NCBI GenBank assembly: GCA_002505765.1
Contig: DAVZ01000050.1
Location: 10,001 to 34,829, forward strand
DNA length: 24,829 nt
Source of the DNA: Methanobacterium sp. UBA176
Lineage (GTDB): Archaea > Methanobacteriota > Methanobacteria > Methanobacteriales > Methanobacteriaceae
Reading direction: 5' to 3'
The notes under the pieces were generated by a model. That model saw only the letters and a list, made by a program, of their open reading frames with translations. It did not search any database and had not been told where the DNA came from. The position numbers were made by a program, and so were the translations under genes. Shown here piece after piece: positions 7,242 to 15,934 of the stretch (within the stretch, counting starts at the first letter, position 1; each line of letters starts with the position of its first letter).

Positions 7242-8540
7242 AACATTCTCAATCAATTTTTGGACATTTTTAGTCAATTCTTGCAACTTTTCATGATCCT
7301 TAGATTCTACATAAACTCTAATTATTGGTTCGAATCGTGATGGTCTTATCAATATAAATGAATCCTCTAAATCAACCCTTATACCATCAACAGTGCTTAT
7401 AATGCCACCTGATGAGAAGTTATCTTCAATAACATTGATTACCTTCATTTTTTTCTCATGTTCGCAGTCTATTGTAAATACTGATCGAGGATATTCAGGT
7501 ATTTCCCCTGCCAACCTGGAAAGAGTGGTATCATGCTTGGCCAGAATTTCCAACATTTTAGCTACTGCAAAGATGGCGTCAAAACACTGATTAAATCCAG
7601 AGAAAATATACATTCCTGGCTCGTCTCCACCGAATATGGCATTTTCCTCAACAACACTTTCTAATACACCATTAACTGACGTTTTTATAAAATTACCATT
7701 GTATTTTGACACTATTTCATCCAGAGAAAGAGAAACAACAACTGAAGATACTATAACTCCGTTTGGTGACTCATCCAGAGCATTTTTGGTAAATATAGCC
7801 AATGCAGTCTGATCTCGAATTATATTTCCCTTTTCATCAATAAAAATAACCCGATCCAGATCATTATCCAGCACTACGCCCATATTAGCCCCCAAAGTAA
7901 CGGTAAGATCAGAAACAATGGACAATCGTTCAGGGTTCGGTTCTGGAAAACTAAATTCTATATTTTTGTCTTTACATCCAACTAATACGGTTTGACAGGT
8001 TAATTCATCCAGTATCTCTGGAGTGATGGGCATGATCATTCCATGTTCACTGTCAGCCACAACCATGAAACATTTTTTCCTTATCATTTCAGTATCTAAA
8101 TTTTTTAAAACCGCATCAATGTAACTATCGAAGTAATCATGAACATGTTTGAGTTTACCTAATTCATTCCAGGGGGCCTTTTCAGCATATCTTTGTTCTA
8201 AAGGGATTTCATGATCACTGAATATCTTAATATTAACATCTTCAGGCCGAACATGTGAAGCTGTTACTGTTATCATGACTGTAGCTGAATATAAACTCAT
8301 ATTATGGTGAATAACTGGTATAGGAACCACACCCAAATCAATTACATTTACTCCTGCAGCCATCAGTCCAGTTATTATGGATGTTTTAATCATATGTGAA
8401 GGTACACTGAAATCCCTGCCAACAACAACATTTTTTCCCTTCCCAACATAATTACCAATTACAGTTCCTAAATTAGAGGCGAATTCAGTGGTGATTTCAG
8501 AATTAACAACTCCCCTTATATCATTAACATATTTAGACAA
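7239..8540 (-). CDS. Phosphohexomutase (phosphoglucomutase/phosphomannomutase family), divergent active site
   Basis: Alpha-D-phosphohexomutase (about 433 aa), expected to interconvert hexose 6- and 1-phosphates for NDP-sugar synthesis. The phosphoserine loop is TVTASHVRPED (usual TASHNP, with the N altered), the metal loop DNDLDR (usual DGDADR; all three Asp kept), the sugar loop GGDEPG (usual GGEQSGH) and the phosphate loop RPSRFEPIIRVYVES (usual RxSGTEPxxR). Catalytic Ser and metal Asp are present, so activity is likely, but substrate loops are unusual. Start: GTG at 8549 overlaps the SD itself; TTG at 8540 has AGGTGA 5 nt upstream and fits better. It follows the nucleotidyltransferase gene by about 15-25 nt and is almost certainly co-transcribed with it. 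Confidence 0.82.
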   Translation of the reverse strand: MSKYVNDIRGVVNSEITTEFASNLGTVIGNYVGKGKNVVVGRDFSVPSHMIKTSIITGLMAAGVNVIDLGVVPIPVIHHNMSLYSATVMITVTASHVRPEDVNIKIFSDHEIPLEQRYAEKAPWNELGKLKHVHDYFDSYIDAVLKNLDTEMIRKKCFMVVADSEHGMIMPITPEILDELTCQTVLVGCKDKNIEFSFPEPNPERLSIVSDLTVTLGANMGVVLDNDLDRVIFIDEKGNIIRDQTALAIFTKNALDESPNGVIVSSVVVSLSLDEIVSKYNGNFIKTSVNGVLESVVEENAIFGGDEPGMYIFSGFNQCFDAIFAVAKMLEILAKHDTTLSRLAGEIPEYPRSVFTIDCEHEKKMKVINVIEDNFSSGGIISTVDGIRVDLEDSFILIRPSRFEPIIRVYVESKDHEKLQELTKNVQKLIENV

Positions 8541-8563
8541 TTGATTCACCTGTTTTTAAAAAA

Positions 8564-9721
8564 TCATTTGGCAATTAATGTATAATCACCATCCATAATG
8601 GAATCAGAAGTAATTTCTGTTTCACTGGTGATGGAACTTGATGATTTAATCACACTTTGAAAACCAATGCGCACATTATTTCCAAGTATAACTCCACTTT
8701 CAATTATACTACCTTTCTCTATTACACAGTTTGTATCTATAATACAGTCTTTCAAATGAGAATTGGACTTTATAATGACATTAGAAAATAGCACCGAACC
8801 TTTGATATGAGTATTTTTTTCTATATGAACATTTCTCCCTATAACGGTGTTTTTACCTATTTTACAACCTTTCTCGATTATGCAATTATCACCTATAGCC
8901 AATGGTCCACTTATCCTTACTTTTTCATCTATATAGACATCTTTACCCAGCCATATATCTCCTAATCTATTTACACTTTCTTCAATTTTTTTACCGGGAG
9001 GTTCTGGAGCTATTTTTCTGTTAAGAACATCGTAGTTAGCCTGAAGAAATGTCTCTGGCCTTCCAACATCGTTCCAATATCCCTTGAATTCATATCCATA
9101 AATACCGGCTTTTTCCTCAATTAAAACAGGAAATACATCATGGGAAAAGTCTACTTCTCCTTTTCCTGTATCTATATAATCTAATATTTCAGGCTCAAAA
9201 ATATAAGTGCCAGTATTAGCAACATTACTGAAAACTTCTCCTGGAGATGGCTTCTCCAGAAAATTAATGATTTGATTATTGTAATCCATAACTGCAATCC
9301 CAAAATGAGTTGGATCATTCACTGGTGTTAAGACCATTGTAGCTATGGCTTTTTTTTCTCTATGAAAATTTAATAATTTGTTTAAGTCCACATTAACCAG
9401 TACATCACCACTTAGAACAAAAAAAGTATCATCCATGTGCTTTCCAGCTTTTTTTACACCTCCTGCAGTACCCATAGGATAGTTTTCTACGGAATATTTT
9501 ATGTTTAGTTCTTTGTATTTATTTTCGATTTTTCCTTTAATTCGACTTTGTAAATAATTTAAAGTTAAAATAATATCTTTATATCCGGAATTCTTTAATT
9601 TTTCAATTATGTATTCCACAAGAGGACGATTAGCTACTGGAACCATCGGTTTAGGTCTAATTAGAGTTAGTGGACGTATCCTTGTTCCTTTTCCACCGGC
9701 CATTATAACAGCCTTAATCAT
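8564..9721 (-). CDS. Sugar-1-phosphate nucleotidyltransferase with left-handed beta-helix tail
   Basis: NDP-sugar pyrophosphorylase (385 aa) joining a sugar 1-phosphate to an NTP. The N-terminal domain opens with IKAVIMAGGKGTRIRPLT and RPKPMVPVANRP (nucleotide loop), then LSGDVLVNVD (metal site), FLEKPSPGE and a GYWNDVGRPETF sugar-binding segment. From about residue 250 hexapeptide repeats (isoleucine/valine every sixth residue, as in IGDNCIIEKGCKIGKNTVIG) form a left-handed beta-helix. Glucose-1-phosphate thymidylyl-, mannose-1-phosphate guanylyl- and UTP-dependent enzymes all look like this, so the nucleotide and sugar are open. An in-frame start exists at 9784, but ATG 9721 begins the domain exactly. 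No SD precedes it, so a leaderless or weakly led message is possible. Confidence 0.85.
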   Translation of the reverse strand: MIKAVIMAGGKGTRIRPLTLIRPKPMVPVANRPLVEYIIEKLKNSGYKDIILTLNYLQSRIKGKIENKYKELNIKYSVENYPMGTAGGVKKAGKHMDDTFFVLSGDVLVNVDLNKLLNFHREKKAIATMVLTPVNDPTHFGIAVMDYNNQIINFLEKPSPGEVFSNVANTGTYIFEPEILDYIDTGKGEVDFSHDVFPVLIEEKAGIYGYEFKGYWNDVGRPETFLQANYDVLNRKIAPEPPGKKIEESVNRLGDIWLGKDVYIDEKVRISGPLAIGDNCIIEKGCKIGKNTVIGRNVHIEKNTHIKGSVLFSNVIIKSNSHLKDCIIDTNCVIEKGSIIESGVILGNNVRIGFQSVIKSSSSITSETEITSDSIMDGDYTLIAK

Positions 9722-9868
9722 GTATATTAATATATCTTGAAAACAAATATAGTTTTTTGTTAAAATCCATAAGAACGATTTCAAACCAGTATCTAACTTA
9801 TTTCATAAAATAATGAATTATTTATTACTTATTATTTTTAAATTATTATGAATTATTTATTTAAAACA

Positions 9869-10063
9869 TTAAAAATTTCTTTTTTCAATAACCGGGCAGT
9901 CCCAGTCCTTACAAAAAGTTAAAACAAGTTTACCTTTATCTGTAACTATATAAAGTCTCCAGCAATCATGGTTATATGGCTTAAATTTAACATTCAAAAT
10001 TTTTTTATCCAAAAGCAGCTCTACAGCTTCCTGACATTCCCGAATGCGTTCATTTATATCCAT
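9869..10063 (-). CDS. Small conserved-looking protein of unknown function
   Basis: A 64-aa protein I do not recognise. It has a helical N-terminus (INERIRECQEAVELLLDKK) followed by a beta-rich part (ILNVKFKPYN, WRLYIVTDKGKLVLTF) and four cysteines in all, including DCWR, FCKD and DCPV. The Cys spacing is not a standard zinc ribbon. An in-frame ATG at 10072 is also available, but GAGATGG lies about 5 nt before ATG 10063, which is therefore preferred. It stands between cofA and the sugar nucleotidyltransferase on the same strand, with about 115 and 147 nt on either side, so operon membership is uncertain. Confidence 0.6.
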   Translation of the reverse strand: MDINERIRECQEAVELLLDKKILNVKFKPYNHDCWRLYIVTDKGKLVLTFCKDWDCPVIEKRNF

Positions 10064-10177
10064 AATAACCATCTCTACATCGCTGCCAAATTGTTAGTGA
10101 AATATCATAAATTTGGCGTATCTGTGTTATAATATGTTTAAACAAATTAATAAATTTTTGTAAGCAAATTAAAGTTT

Positions 10178-11590
10178 TTAAATGGGATTAACGATAAAAA
10201 GTTTTGTCCTTGTCATTTCCTCAATTGCATATTTAATACCCTCTTTTCCCATACCACTCATTTTACATCCACCAAAGGGCATATTATCTGCACGGTAAGT
10301 GGATTGCTTGTTTATAATAACACTTCCAGCTTCTATTTGTTTAGCTGCCTTTAAAGCAAGGTTGATATTATTTGTAAAAACACCTGCCTGCAAACCATAT
10401 TTTGTGTCATTGGCCACTTTAATGGCCTCGTCAATATCATTTACATGTATTAAAGGTGATACAGGGCCAAATGTTTCTTCCTGAACAATATCCATCTTTG
10501 AATCAACGTTATCCAGAACTGTAGGTGTATAAAACGATCCCCTTCGTTTTCCACCGTACAATAGTTCAGCACCTTCGTCTATAGATTGATTCACTATTTT
10601 TTCTATGGTTATTGCCGCATTTTCATCAATTAGGGGTCCAACATCTGTCCTGATGCTCATTGGATCCCCCACTATTAATTTTCCTGTAGCTTTAACAAAT
10701 TTTTGGGTAAATTCATCTGCAATCTTCTTATGAAGGATAATGCGCTTAACTCCTATACAAACCTGACCCGCATTAAGATATGAACCTTTAACGGCCGCGT
10801 CAACTGCTTTTTCAATATCAGCATCCTCTAAAACAAGCAATGGATCGTTTCCCCCAAGTTCAAGGGTCAGTTTTTTCATTCCTGCCCTTTTAGATATAGA
10901 AATTCCTGTTTCAATGCTTCCAGTAAAGGATATCTTATCTACAAAATCGCTTTTAACAATCTCATCCCCAACTTCACTGCCTGAACCTGTAACAACATTT
11001 AAAAATCCGTTCTCAAGATATGTGCTGGCAATTTCGGCGAATTTAAGAGCAGCAAGTGGTGCTTTTGTGGATGGTTTTACCACAACAGTATTTTTAGCTG
11101 CAATTGCCGGCGCAACCTTATGAATTACCAGATTTAAAGGATAATTGTAGGGAGTAATAGCTCCAACCACTCCCAAAGGAATTTTTGTTGTAAATCCCAT
11201 TACCTCCTCCCCACCAATGCAGGCATCCATTGGAATTGTTTCGCCGTATATTCTTTTTGATTCTTCTGCAGAAAGTAAAATGGTCTGTTTAGAGCGTATA
11301 ACCTCTTCTTTAGAGTCTTTAAGTGGTTTACCACAATCATGAGTTATTAATTTCTCGAATATTTTGGAATTTTTGGATAATTCCCCATAAATGTCGTATA
11401 AATGCTCTGATATTAAACGGGAGGGGATTTCTTTAGCAATCTTTGATGTTCTTTTTGCTGCAGATATGGCGGTTTTTGCATCTTTACGATTTCCATAAGG
11501 TACGGTATCTATTATTTTATTATCTGCAGGGTTTTTAATATCTATGCGTTCAGATTTGTCTATAAATTTTCCATTAATTAACATATGCAC
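10178..11590 (-). CDS. cofA: Lactaldehyde dehydrogenase, CofA type (aldehyde dehydrogenase superfamily)
   Basis: NAD(P)-dependent aldehyde dehydrogenase of 470 aa. In methanogens the MJ1411-type enzyme oxidises lactaldehyde to lactate and has been linked to the side chain of coenzyme F420. Catalytic residues are all present: Asn149 in TPYNYPLN, Lys172 in VVVKPSTKAP, Glu244 in LELGG and Cys278 in GQVCIGVKR. The C-terminal NMPFGGCKMSGMGKEG is the usual ALDH tail motif. GTG 11590 has AAGGAG about 9 nt upstream; the in-frame ATG at 11584 is further away, so GTG is chosen. An overlapping ATG at 11592 is out of frame and closes at once. Assignment to CofA rather than another ALDH rests on overall resemblance and host type. 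Confidence 0.8.
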   Translation of the reverse strand: MHMLINGKFIDKSERIDIKNPADNKIIDTVPYGNRKDAKTAISAAKRTSKIAKEIPSRLISEHLYDIYGELSKNSKIFEKLITHDCGKPLKDSKEEVIRSKQTILLSAEESKRIYGETIPMDACIGGEEVMGFTTKIPLGVVGAITPYNYPLNLVIHKVAPAIAAKNTVVVKPSTKAPLAALKFAEIASTYLENGFLNVVTGSGSEVGDEIVKSDFVDKISFTGSIETGISISKRAGMKKLTLELGGNDPLLVLEDADIEKAVDAAVKGSYLNAGQVCIGVKRIILHKKIADEFTQKFVKATGKLIVGDPMSIRTDVGPLIDENAAITIEKIVNQSIDEGAELLYGGKRRGSFYTPTVLDNVDSKMDIVQEETFGPVSPLIHVNDIDEAIKVANDTKYGLQAGVFTNNINLALKAAKQIEAGSVIINKQSTYRADNMPFGGCKMSGMGKEGIKYAIEEMTRTKLFIVNPI

Positions 11591-11660
11591 ATGAATGCGC
11601 TCCTTTTGGTTTAAAAAATTTTCTAACTAATACAAAAAAGAGTTTAATTAAAATGGTATT

Positions 11661-11855
11661 TTAACTTAATTTACCTTTTAATGCTGTTAAATTATTAACA
11701 ACGTTCTGTACATCATTAGCACTAATTTCATCGCTGAGACCTATTACATAATCCCTGTACATAATAGCTGCACCAATTACAATAACAATTATTCCACCAA
11801 AAATTAGTAGTAGTTCTACAGAACCCTGTGCTTTTTCATCCTTTAATATATTCAT
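11661..11855 (-). CDS. Class III signal peptide archaeal pilin
   Basis: A 64-aa prepilin. A short charged leader (MNILKDEKA) ends before QGSVE, the class III signal sequence cut by prepilin peptidase EppA in methanogens. One hydrophobic helix (LLLIFGGIIVIVIGAAIMY) follows that would form the pilus core, then a small soluble tail. A start at 11879 would overlap the upstream gene, but ATG 11855 has AGGTG 6 nt before it. The gene follows the TadC-like gene by 13 nt, so the two are one operon. The pilin is very small, perhaps a minor or adhesive pilus subunit. Confidence 0.85.
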   Translation of the reverse strand: MNILKDEKAQGSVELLLIFGGIIVIVIGAAIMYRDYVIGLSDEISANDVQNVVNNLTALKGKLS

Positions 11856-11868
11856 TTCAAACACCTTC

Positions 11869-12801
11869 TCATGCTCCAAGAAATCCTACAGCAAAAGTTT
11901 TAATTATATAGAATATAACGTAAGCTGCAGGAGCTAAAAGCAGTGAAAATTTAACTCCCTTCTTTGCACTACCGTACATAACTATTCCTATTAATAATCC
12001 GGCTATTATTGAGTGAATAATTATATAACCGCTAGCTGCAATTACTGCAACTTCAGCCAGAGGATTTACTTTTCCTAATGATGCTATAAAACCCGAATAT
12101 GTCATTATCATTCCCAATGCTAAAGGAGCTGCGATTATAGCTGCAATAATAAGAAACATTACTGACATCATTACATTTGCTTTTCTTTCCCTTTTTAATG
12201 CAAGTACTGCCCTAAGATCTTCAGCAACAGTTTCAATAACGTCTGATAAACTTCCACCAGTCCTTCTTCCTTCCAGTATCATTCTAAAAGTTCGGTCCAG
12301 GTTCTTTGACTTTAAACGCTCTCCCATTGCAATTATGGCTTCATCAAAGGTGCTTCCAATTTTAATCTCTATTACTGCCCTTTTAAGTTCGTCATTTAAA
12401 GGGCCTTTACCGTGTTTTGAAACATCTTCAAGGGAAGTTTCAAGGCCAACACCAGCCCTGAGCAAGGATGCTACCTGTCTTAAAAGGTCAGGTGTACCCT
12501 GTTCGATGGCATCAACCCTTCGCTCCATCATAAAAAATATATACACTCCAATTAAAATGGAGGGAGCTACAAACCCTATAATTGCCCCTAAGACTGAATT
12601 TACTCCCATTAATATTGATAAAATCGCCGAAAGGATACCAAACAGTATACCTGCAGTTACACATAGAGTAATTAGGTCAGAAGCTCTCACATACATTCCG
12701 CTTCTAATAAGAGTTTCCTGAATTTTAATACTGTATCTTTCAGGAGCAACACCATCAATTACATCTGATACTGGTGACAGTACACCGGGAATAATTGCCA
12801 T
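11869..12801 (-). CDS. Type II secretion system F / TadC-like pilus assembly platform protein
   Basis: Integral membrane platform protein (310 aa) for type IV-like pilus assembly. An N-terminal amphipathic region precedes two transmembrane helices (about 40-90). A cytoplasmic T2SSF domain follows, containing PDLLRQVASLLRAGVGLETSLEDVSKHG and MILEGRRTGGSLSDVIETVAEDL. Three or four further hydrophobic segments lie from about 208 to the end. ATG 12801 is preceded by AAGGTGG with 4-5 nt spacing. No secretion ATPase or prepilin peptidase is in the window; the upstream neighbour is a peptidase on the same strand, so the motor must be encoded elsewhere. Confidence 0.85.
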   Translation of the reverse strand: MAIIPGVLSPVSDVIDGVAPERYSIKIQETLIRSGMYVRASDLITLCVTAGILFGILSAILSILMGVNSVLGAIIGFVAPSILIGVYIFFMMERRVDAIEQGTPDLLRQVASLLRAGVGLETSLEDVSKHGKGPLNDELKRAVIEIKIGSTFDEAIIAMGERLKSKNLDRTFRMILEGRRTGGSLSDVIETVAEDLRAVLALKRERKANVMMSVMFLIIAAIIAAPLALGMIMTYSGFIASLGKVNPLAEVAVIAASGYIIIHSIIAGLLIGIVMYGSAKKGVKFSLLLAPAAYVIFYIIKTFAVGFLGA

Positions 12802-12953
12802 TTTTCCACCTTATGTATATTTTCAATCTCCACATATTAATATGTTGGTTTTTATCTAATTGCACCATGTTATTTTAGATTAAAGCTAAAAATTAGTCAT
12901 AAATAAATTAAATTAATTATTAACATATTTGCCTTTTTTAATCTGATTTATAT

Positions 12954-13943
12954 CTAAATTTTCTTCTTAATTTTGTTTAAAACCTTTGCATTATTTTTAA
13001 TTAGTACCATATCTTCTATTCGAATTCCAAATTCGTTTTTAAGGTATATGCCTGGCTCAATTGTTACAACCATGTTTTTTTCAAGTTTAATTACTTCGGA
13101 TTTGGATAAAGAAGGGCTTTCATGCACTTCAAGCCCTACACCATGTCCTGTAGAATGAAGAAAGTTATCTTCATATCCATATTCTTTAATAACATTTCTT
13201 GCAACCTTATCTACATAGGAAGCTTTAATTCCAGGTTTTATTACATCAATAGCTTTTTTTTGGGCATCCAGCACTATTTCAAAAATTTCTTCCTGTTTTT
13301 CAGTTTCAATAATGGTTCTTGTGGTATCAGAACAGTAATTATTGTAAATAGCGCCCCAGTCAATCATAACAGGCGTATTCAGAGGTTTATTTGATATATC
13401 AGCATGAGGAAGTGAAGATCTTTTACCTGAAGCAACTATGGTATCAAAGGAAGCTTTTTTTGAACCCCTTATCCTCATATTGTATTCAATTTGTGCAGCG
13501 ATTTCGTTTTCAGTTTTTTTAGAATTAAAATCAACATCTTTAATGGCACTTTCTGCAATATCAATGGCTTTACATATATTTTGAACCTCTTGATTAGATT
13601 TAATACGTCTGAGCCTCTCGACTGCGTCAGTAATTTTCACTTCAAATATTGAGCTAATTTTAAGCTTTTTATATGCTCCAAGGGTTATATTTCTCTCTAT
13701 TCCAACTTTACCGGTTATATAATCTTTAATTTCGCTTAAAGATTTGTATTCTTCAACTGGAATCGTTGTATTTAAATATGCATCTTCAAATTCCATTTTA
13801 GATGTTAAAAGTAGAGGTTCATCTTTAATTACTAAAACTGAAAAGCTTGATGGGTTGAATCCTGATAAATAAGCAATATTTTTTGGATCAAGAACTATCA
13901 TGGAATCTAAATCTTCTTTATGGATTTCATCAAGTATTTTCAT
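12954..13943 (-). CDS. M24 family metallopeptidase (Xaa-Pro aminopeptidase/dipeptidase-like)
   Basis: Cytosolic metallopeptidase (329 aa) with the pita-bread fold, expected to cleave Xaa-Pro bonds. The N-terminal creatinase-like domain is short (LDPKNIAYLSGFNPSSFSVLV). All five metal ligands of the family are visible: Asp195 (MIDWGA), Asp206 (CSDTTR), His267 (HSTGHGVGLEVHE), Glu296 (TIEPGIY) and Glu310 (IRIED). The length fits the short archaeal form. ATG 13943 follows GGGGG by about 7 nt. It shares strand with the HIT protein upstream (14000) and the pilus genes downstream, but gaps of 56 and 152 nt leave operon structure open. Confidence 0.87.
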   Translation of the reverse strand: MKILDEIHKEDLDSMIVLDPKNIAYLSGFNPSSFSVLVIKDEPLLLTSKMEFEDAYLNTTIPVEEYKSLSEIKDYITGKVGIERNITLGAYKKLKISSIFEVKITDAVERLRRIKSNQEVQNICKAIDIAESAIKDVDFNSKKTENEIAAQIEYNMRIRGSKKASFDTIVASGKRSSLPHADISNKPLNTPVMIDWGAIYNNYCSDTTRTIIETEKQEEIFEIVLDAQKKAIDVIKPGIKASYVDKVARNVIKEYGYEDNFLHSTGHGVGLEVHESPSLSKSEVIKLEKNMVVTIEPGIYLKNEFGIRIEDMVLIKNNAKVLNKIKKKI

Positions 13944-13999
13944 TATTTTCCCCCATAATTTAATATCAATCTCAATTGGCCCTAAAAATGATTTGATTA

Positions 14000-14452
14000 T
14001 TATAAATTCCTTTTAATTTCATTTATCATCTTTTTCATTATATCCTCTGGTATTTTACGTTCTATTGGCTGTGGAATATATCCAAAATCAGGATCTTCAA
14101 AGTTTAATCCCTCAAATTCGATTTTGTAGTTGTATCTCGGTATAACATGCCAGTGAACCTCTGGATCTGGAGGATCCGATCTATATGCAGAGTTCATGTA
14201 GCAGCTCCAGTTAAATAAGGTTGGTGAGAATGTTTTATTTAATGCAGCTTCTAATTCTTCAACGATCTTGGAAAAATCATTCCATTCATCACTGTTAAGT
14301 TCGCGCAGGTTTTCGCAATGTCTTTTTAATACCACAACACATGTACCTAAATATCTCTGGCTTGGAGCAAGGTAAATCAACCAGTGATTAGTTTCAAATA
14401 TTAGATCTCCATAAGCTCCAGGTATCTGGCAAAATTCGCATTTAGGATCCAT
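14000..14452 (-). CDS. HIT family nucleotide-binding protein
   Basis: Histidine-triad protein of 150 aa. The core EVHWHVIPRYN gives H-x-H-h-h-P rather than the full HxHxHxx triad, so its hydrolase activity on AMP-linked substrates may be altered. An N-terminal CEFC pair could bind zinc with a later residue. GTG 14470 and ATG 14458 are possible, but AGGT lies 6 nt before ATG 14452, the preferred start. It lies divergently from the ercA-kinase pair, sharing a 284-nt intergenic region with three dyads. Confidence 0.8.
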   Translation of the reverse strand: MDPKCEFCQIPGAYGDLIFETNHWLIYLAPSQRYLGTCVVVLKRHCENLRELNSDEWNDFSKIVEELEAALNKTFSPTLFNWSCYMNSAYRSDPPDPEVHWHVIPRYNYKIEFEGLNFEDPDFGYIPQPIERKIPEDIMKKMINEIKRNL

Positions 14453-14549
14453 TTTCATACCTTTTACCACAATATCTATTTGTCAATAATATTAAGATTA
14501 TCTTTTACTAAGTCCAAATTACCCATTTTTAACTTCAATTTGTATTTAA

Positions 14550-14563
14550 GTCCTAATTAGGAC
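14550..14563. promoter_or_regulatory. Perfect 14-bp palindrome GTCCTAATTAGGAC
   Basis: GTCCTAATTAGGAC equals its own reverse complement. Its core TCCTA..TAGGA recurs at 14593-14608. A TATA-like AAAATATATTTTA (about 14571-14583) lies between them. Position in a divergent intergenic region suggests a repressor or activator operator. Confidence 0.5.
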
Positions 14564-14592
14564 CCTTTTAAAAATATATTTTACAATTAAAA

Positions 14593-14608
14593 ATCCTAAT
14601 TATAGGAT
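14593..14608. promoter_or_regulatory. Second TCCTA/TAGGA dyad upstream of ercA
   Basis: ATCCTA (14593-14598), spacer ATTA, TAGGAT (14603-14608). It shares the TCCTA..TAGGA half-sites with the palindrome at 14550 but has a wider spacer. The centres are about 44 bp apart, roughly four helical turns, compatible with cooperative binding. Confidence 0.5.
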
Positions 14609-14667
14609 ATTATACATATATCATTTAAGAGGATTAAAATAATTAATAACAGGATTAAATTAATATT

Positions 14668-14695
14668 AAATTATTTAAACACATTTAAATAATTT
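14668..14695. promoter_or_regulatory. 12-bp AT-only inverted repeat before ercA
   Basis: Perfect arms AAATTATTTAAA (14668-14679) and TTTAAATAATTT (14684-14695) with spacer CACA, ending about 41 nt before the ATG. It may form a leader hairpin or be a binding site; AT-richness makes some chance symmetry likely, but 12 of 12 is long. Confidence 0.45.
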
Positions 14696-14736
14696 AAGGA
14701 GTTATTAATCAACTATTCAATAATAAGAGGTAAATT

Positions 14737-15900
14737 ATGAATATTCCCAATATGGAACTTCGAAAATTTGTTGTTCCTGAGTTTGTTTTTGGTTTAGATG
14801 CTAGATTATTAGCTGGCCAATATGCTAAAAATTTTGGAGCAAAAAAGATCTTAATAGTCTCAGATCCTGGAATTATCGCAGCGGGTTGGGTTGATGACTT
14901 AATTGAGATTTTAGAAGTTGAATCACTTGCTTATGACATATATTTTAATGTTTCACCTAATCCACGAGAAAACGAAGTGATGGAAGGGGCGGAACAATAT
15001 AAAAATGAAGAATGCAATGCTATAGTCGCAATAGGTGGCGGAAGCACCTTAGATTGCGCTAAAGGTATCGGAATTGTAAGTTCCAATAATAAGCATATAC
15101 TAAAATTTGAAGGTGTAGACAATGTTCATAACCCTATCCCCCCTTTAATTTGCATACCAACTACCTCAGGGTCATCTGCTGATGTTTCACAATTTGCAAT
15201 AATCGAGGATCAAAAAAGAAAAGTAAAAATTGCAATTATAAGTAAAACAGTAGTTCCAGATGTTGCTTTAATAGATCCAATCACTACAACAACTATGGAT
15301 AATTATTTAACAGCATGTACAGGTATTGATGCATTGGTACATGCAATTGAAGCATATGTTTCCAATGCAAGCTCTCCAATTACTGATCTGCATGCTTTAG
15401 ATGCAATTCGTCTTATTTCATCAAATATAGCTGAAACAATTGATAATCCTGATGATCTTGGACTTCGGGGAAATATGATGCTTGGAAGCTTAGAAGCAGG
15501 GATTGCTTTTTCTAATGCCAGTCTTGGCGCAGTTCATGCACTGGCACATAGTTTAGGTGGATTTTTAGATTTATCACATGGGGAATGCAATGCAATTCTT
15601 TTGGATCATGTTATTGAATTTAATTTTAACTCAGAACCATCAAGGTATGAACTTATTGGAGAAACAATGGGGATTAAGATGAATGGATTGAGCAGCGAAG
15701 AAAAAAAAGCATCAATTATTAATAAAATTAGGTCTTTAAAAAAATCAGTTGGAATCGAAAATTCACTTGAACAGATTGGTGTAAAAAAGACAGATATATC
15801 CCCACTTTCAATGAACGCAATGGAAGATCCATGTATTGTTACAAATCCCTGCAAACCAGAACTGGAAGATATAGAAAAAATATTTAAAAATGCGCTTTAA
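14737..15900 (+). CDS. ercA: Iron-containing alcohol dehydrogenase, ErcA-like
   Basis: Group III alcohol dehydrogenase fold (387 aa). The cofactor loop is AIGGGSTLDCAKG (about 98-110), followed by IPTTSGSSADVS. The metal ligands line up exactly: Asp198 and His202 (GIDALVHAIEAY), His267 and His281 (GAVHALAHSLGG, LSHGECN). The overall sequence strongly recalls the ErcA group, whose bacterial members act with sensor kinases in alcohol-oxidation regulation rather than simply as catabolic enzymes. That matches the PAS/HisKA_2 kinase 34 nt downstream. GAGGT lies about 6 nt before the ATG. Three dyads upstream suggest tight control. The signal in a methanogen is unknown; an aldehyde or alcohol is the obvious guess. 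Confidence 0.8.
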   Translation: MNIPNMELRKFVVPEFVFGLDARLLAGQYAKNFGAKKILIVSDPGIIAAGWVDDLIEILEVESLAYDIYFNVSPNPRENEVMEGAEQYKNEECNAIVAIGGGSTLDCAKGIGIVSSNNKHILKFEGVDNVHNPIPPLICIPTTSGSSADVSQFAIIEDQKRKVKIAIISKTVVPDVALIDPITTTTMDNYLTACTGIDALVHAIEAYVSNASSPITDLHALDAIRLISSNIAETIDNPDDLGLRGNMMLGSLEAGIAFSNASLGAVHALAHSLGGFLDLSHGECNAILLDHVIEFNFNSEPSRYELIGETMGIKMNGLSSEEKKASIINKIRSLKKSVGIENSLEQIGVKKTDISPLSMNAMEDPCIVTNPCKPELEDIEKIFKNAL

Positions 15901-15934
15901 TTATTAAAATGATATCATTCAGGTAGAATTAAAA

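Noticed and set aside
12335..12721. Plus-strand 128-codon ORF
   Set aside because: Antisense shadow of the TadC-like gene, with no SD and no recognisable motif.
13122..13394. Plus-strand 90-codon ORF
   Set aside because: Antisense to the M24 peptidase active-site region, which is clearly coding.
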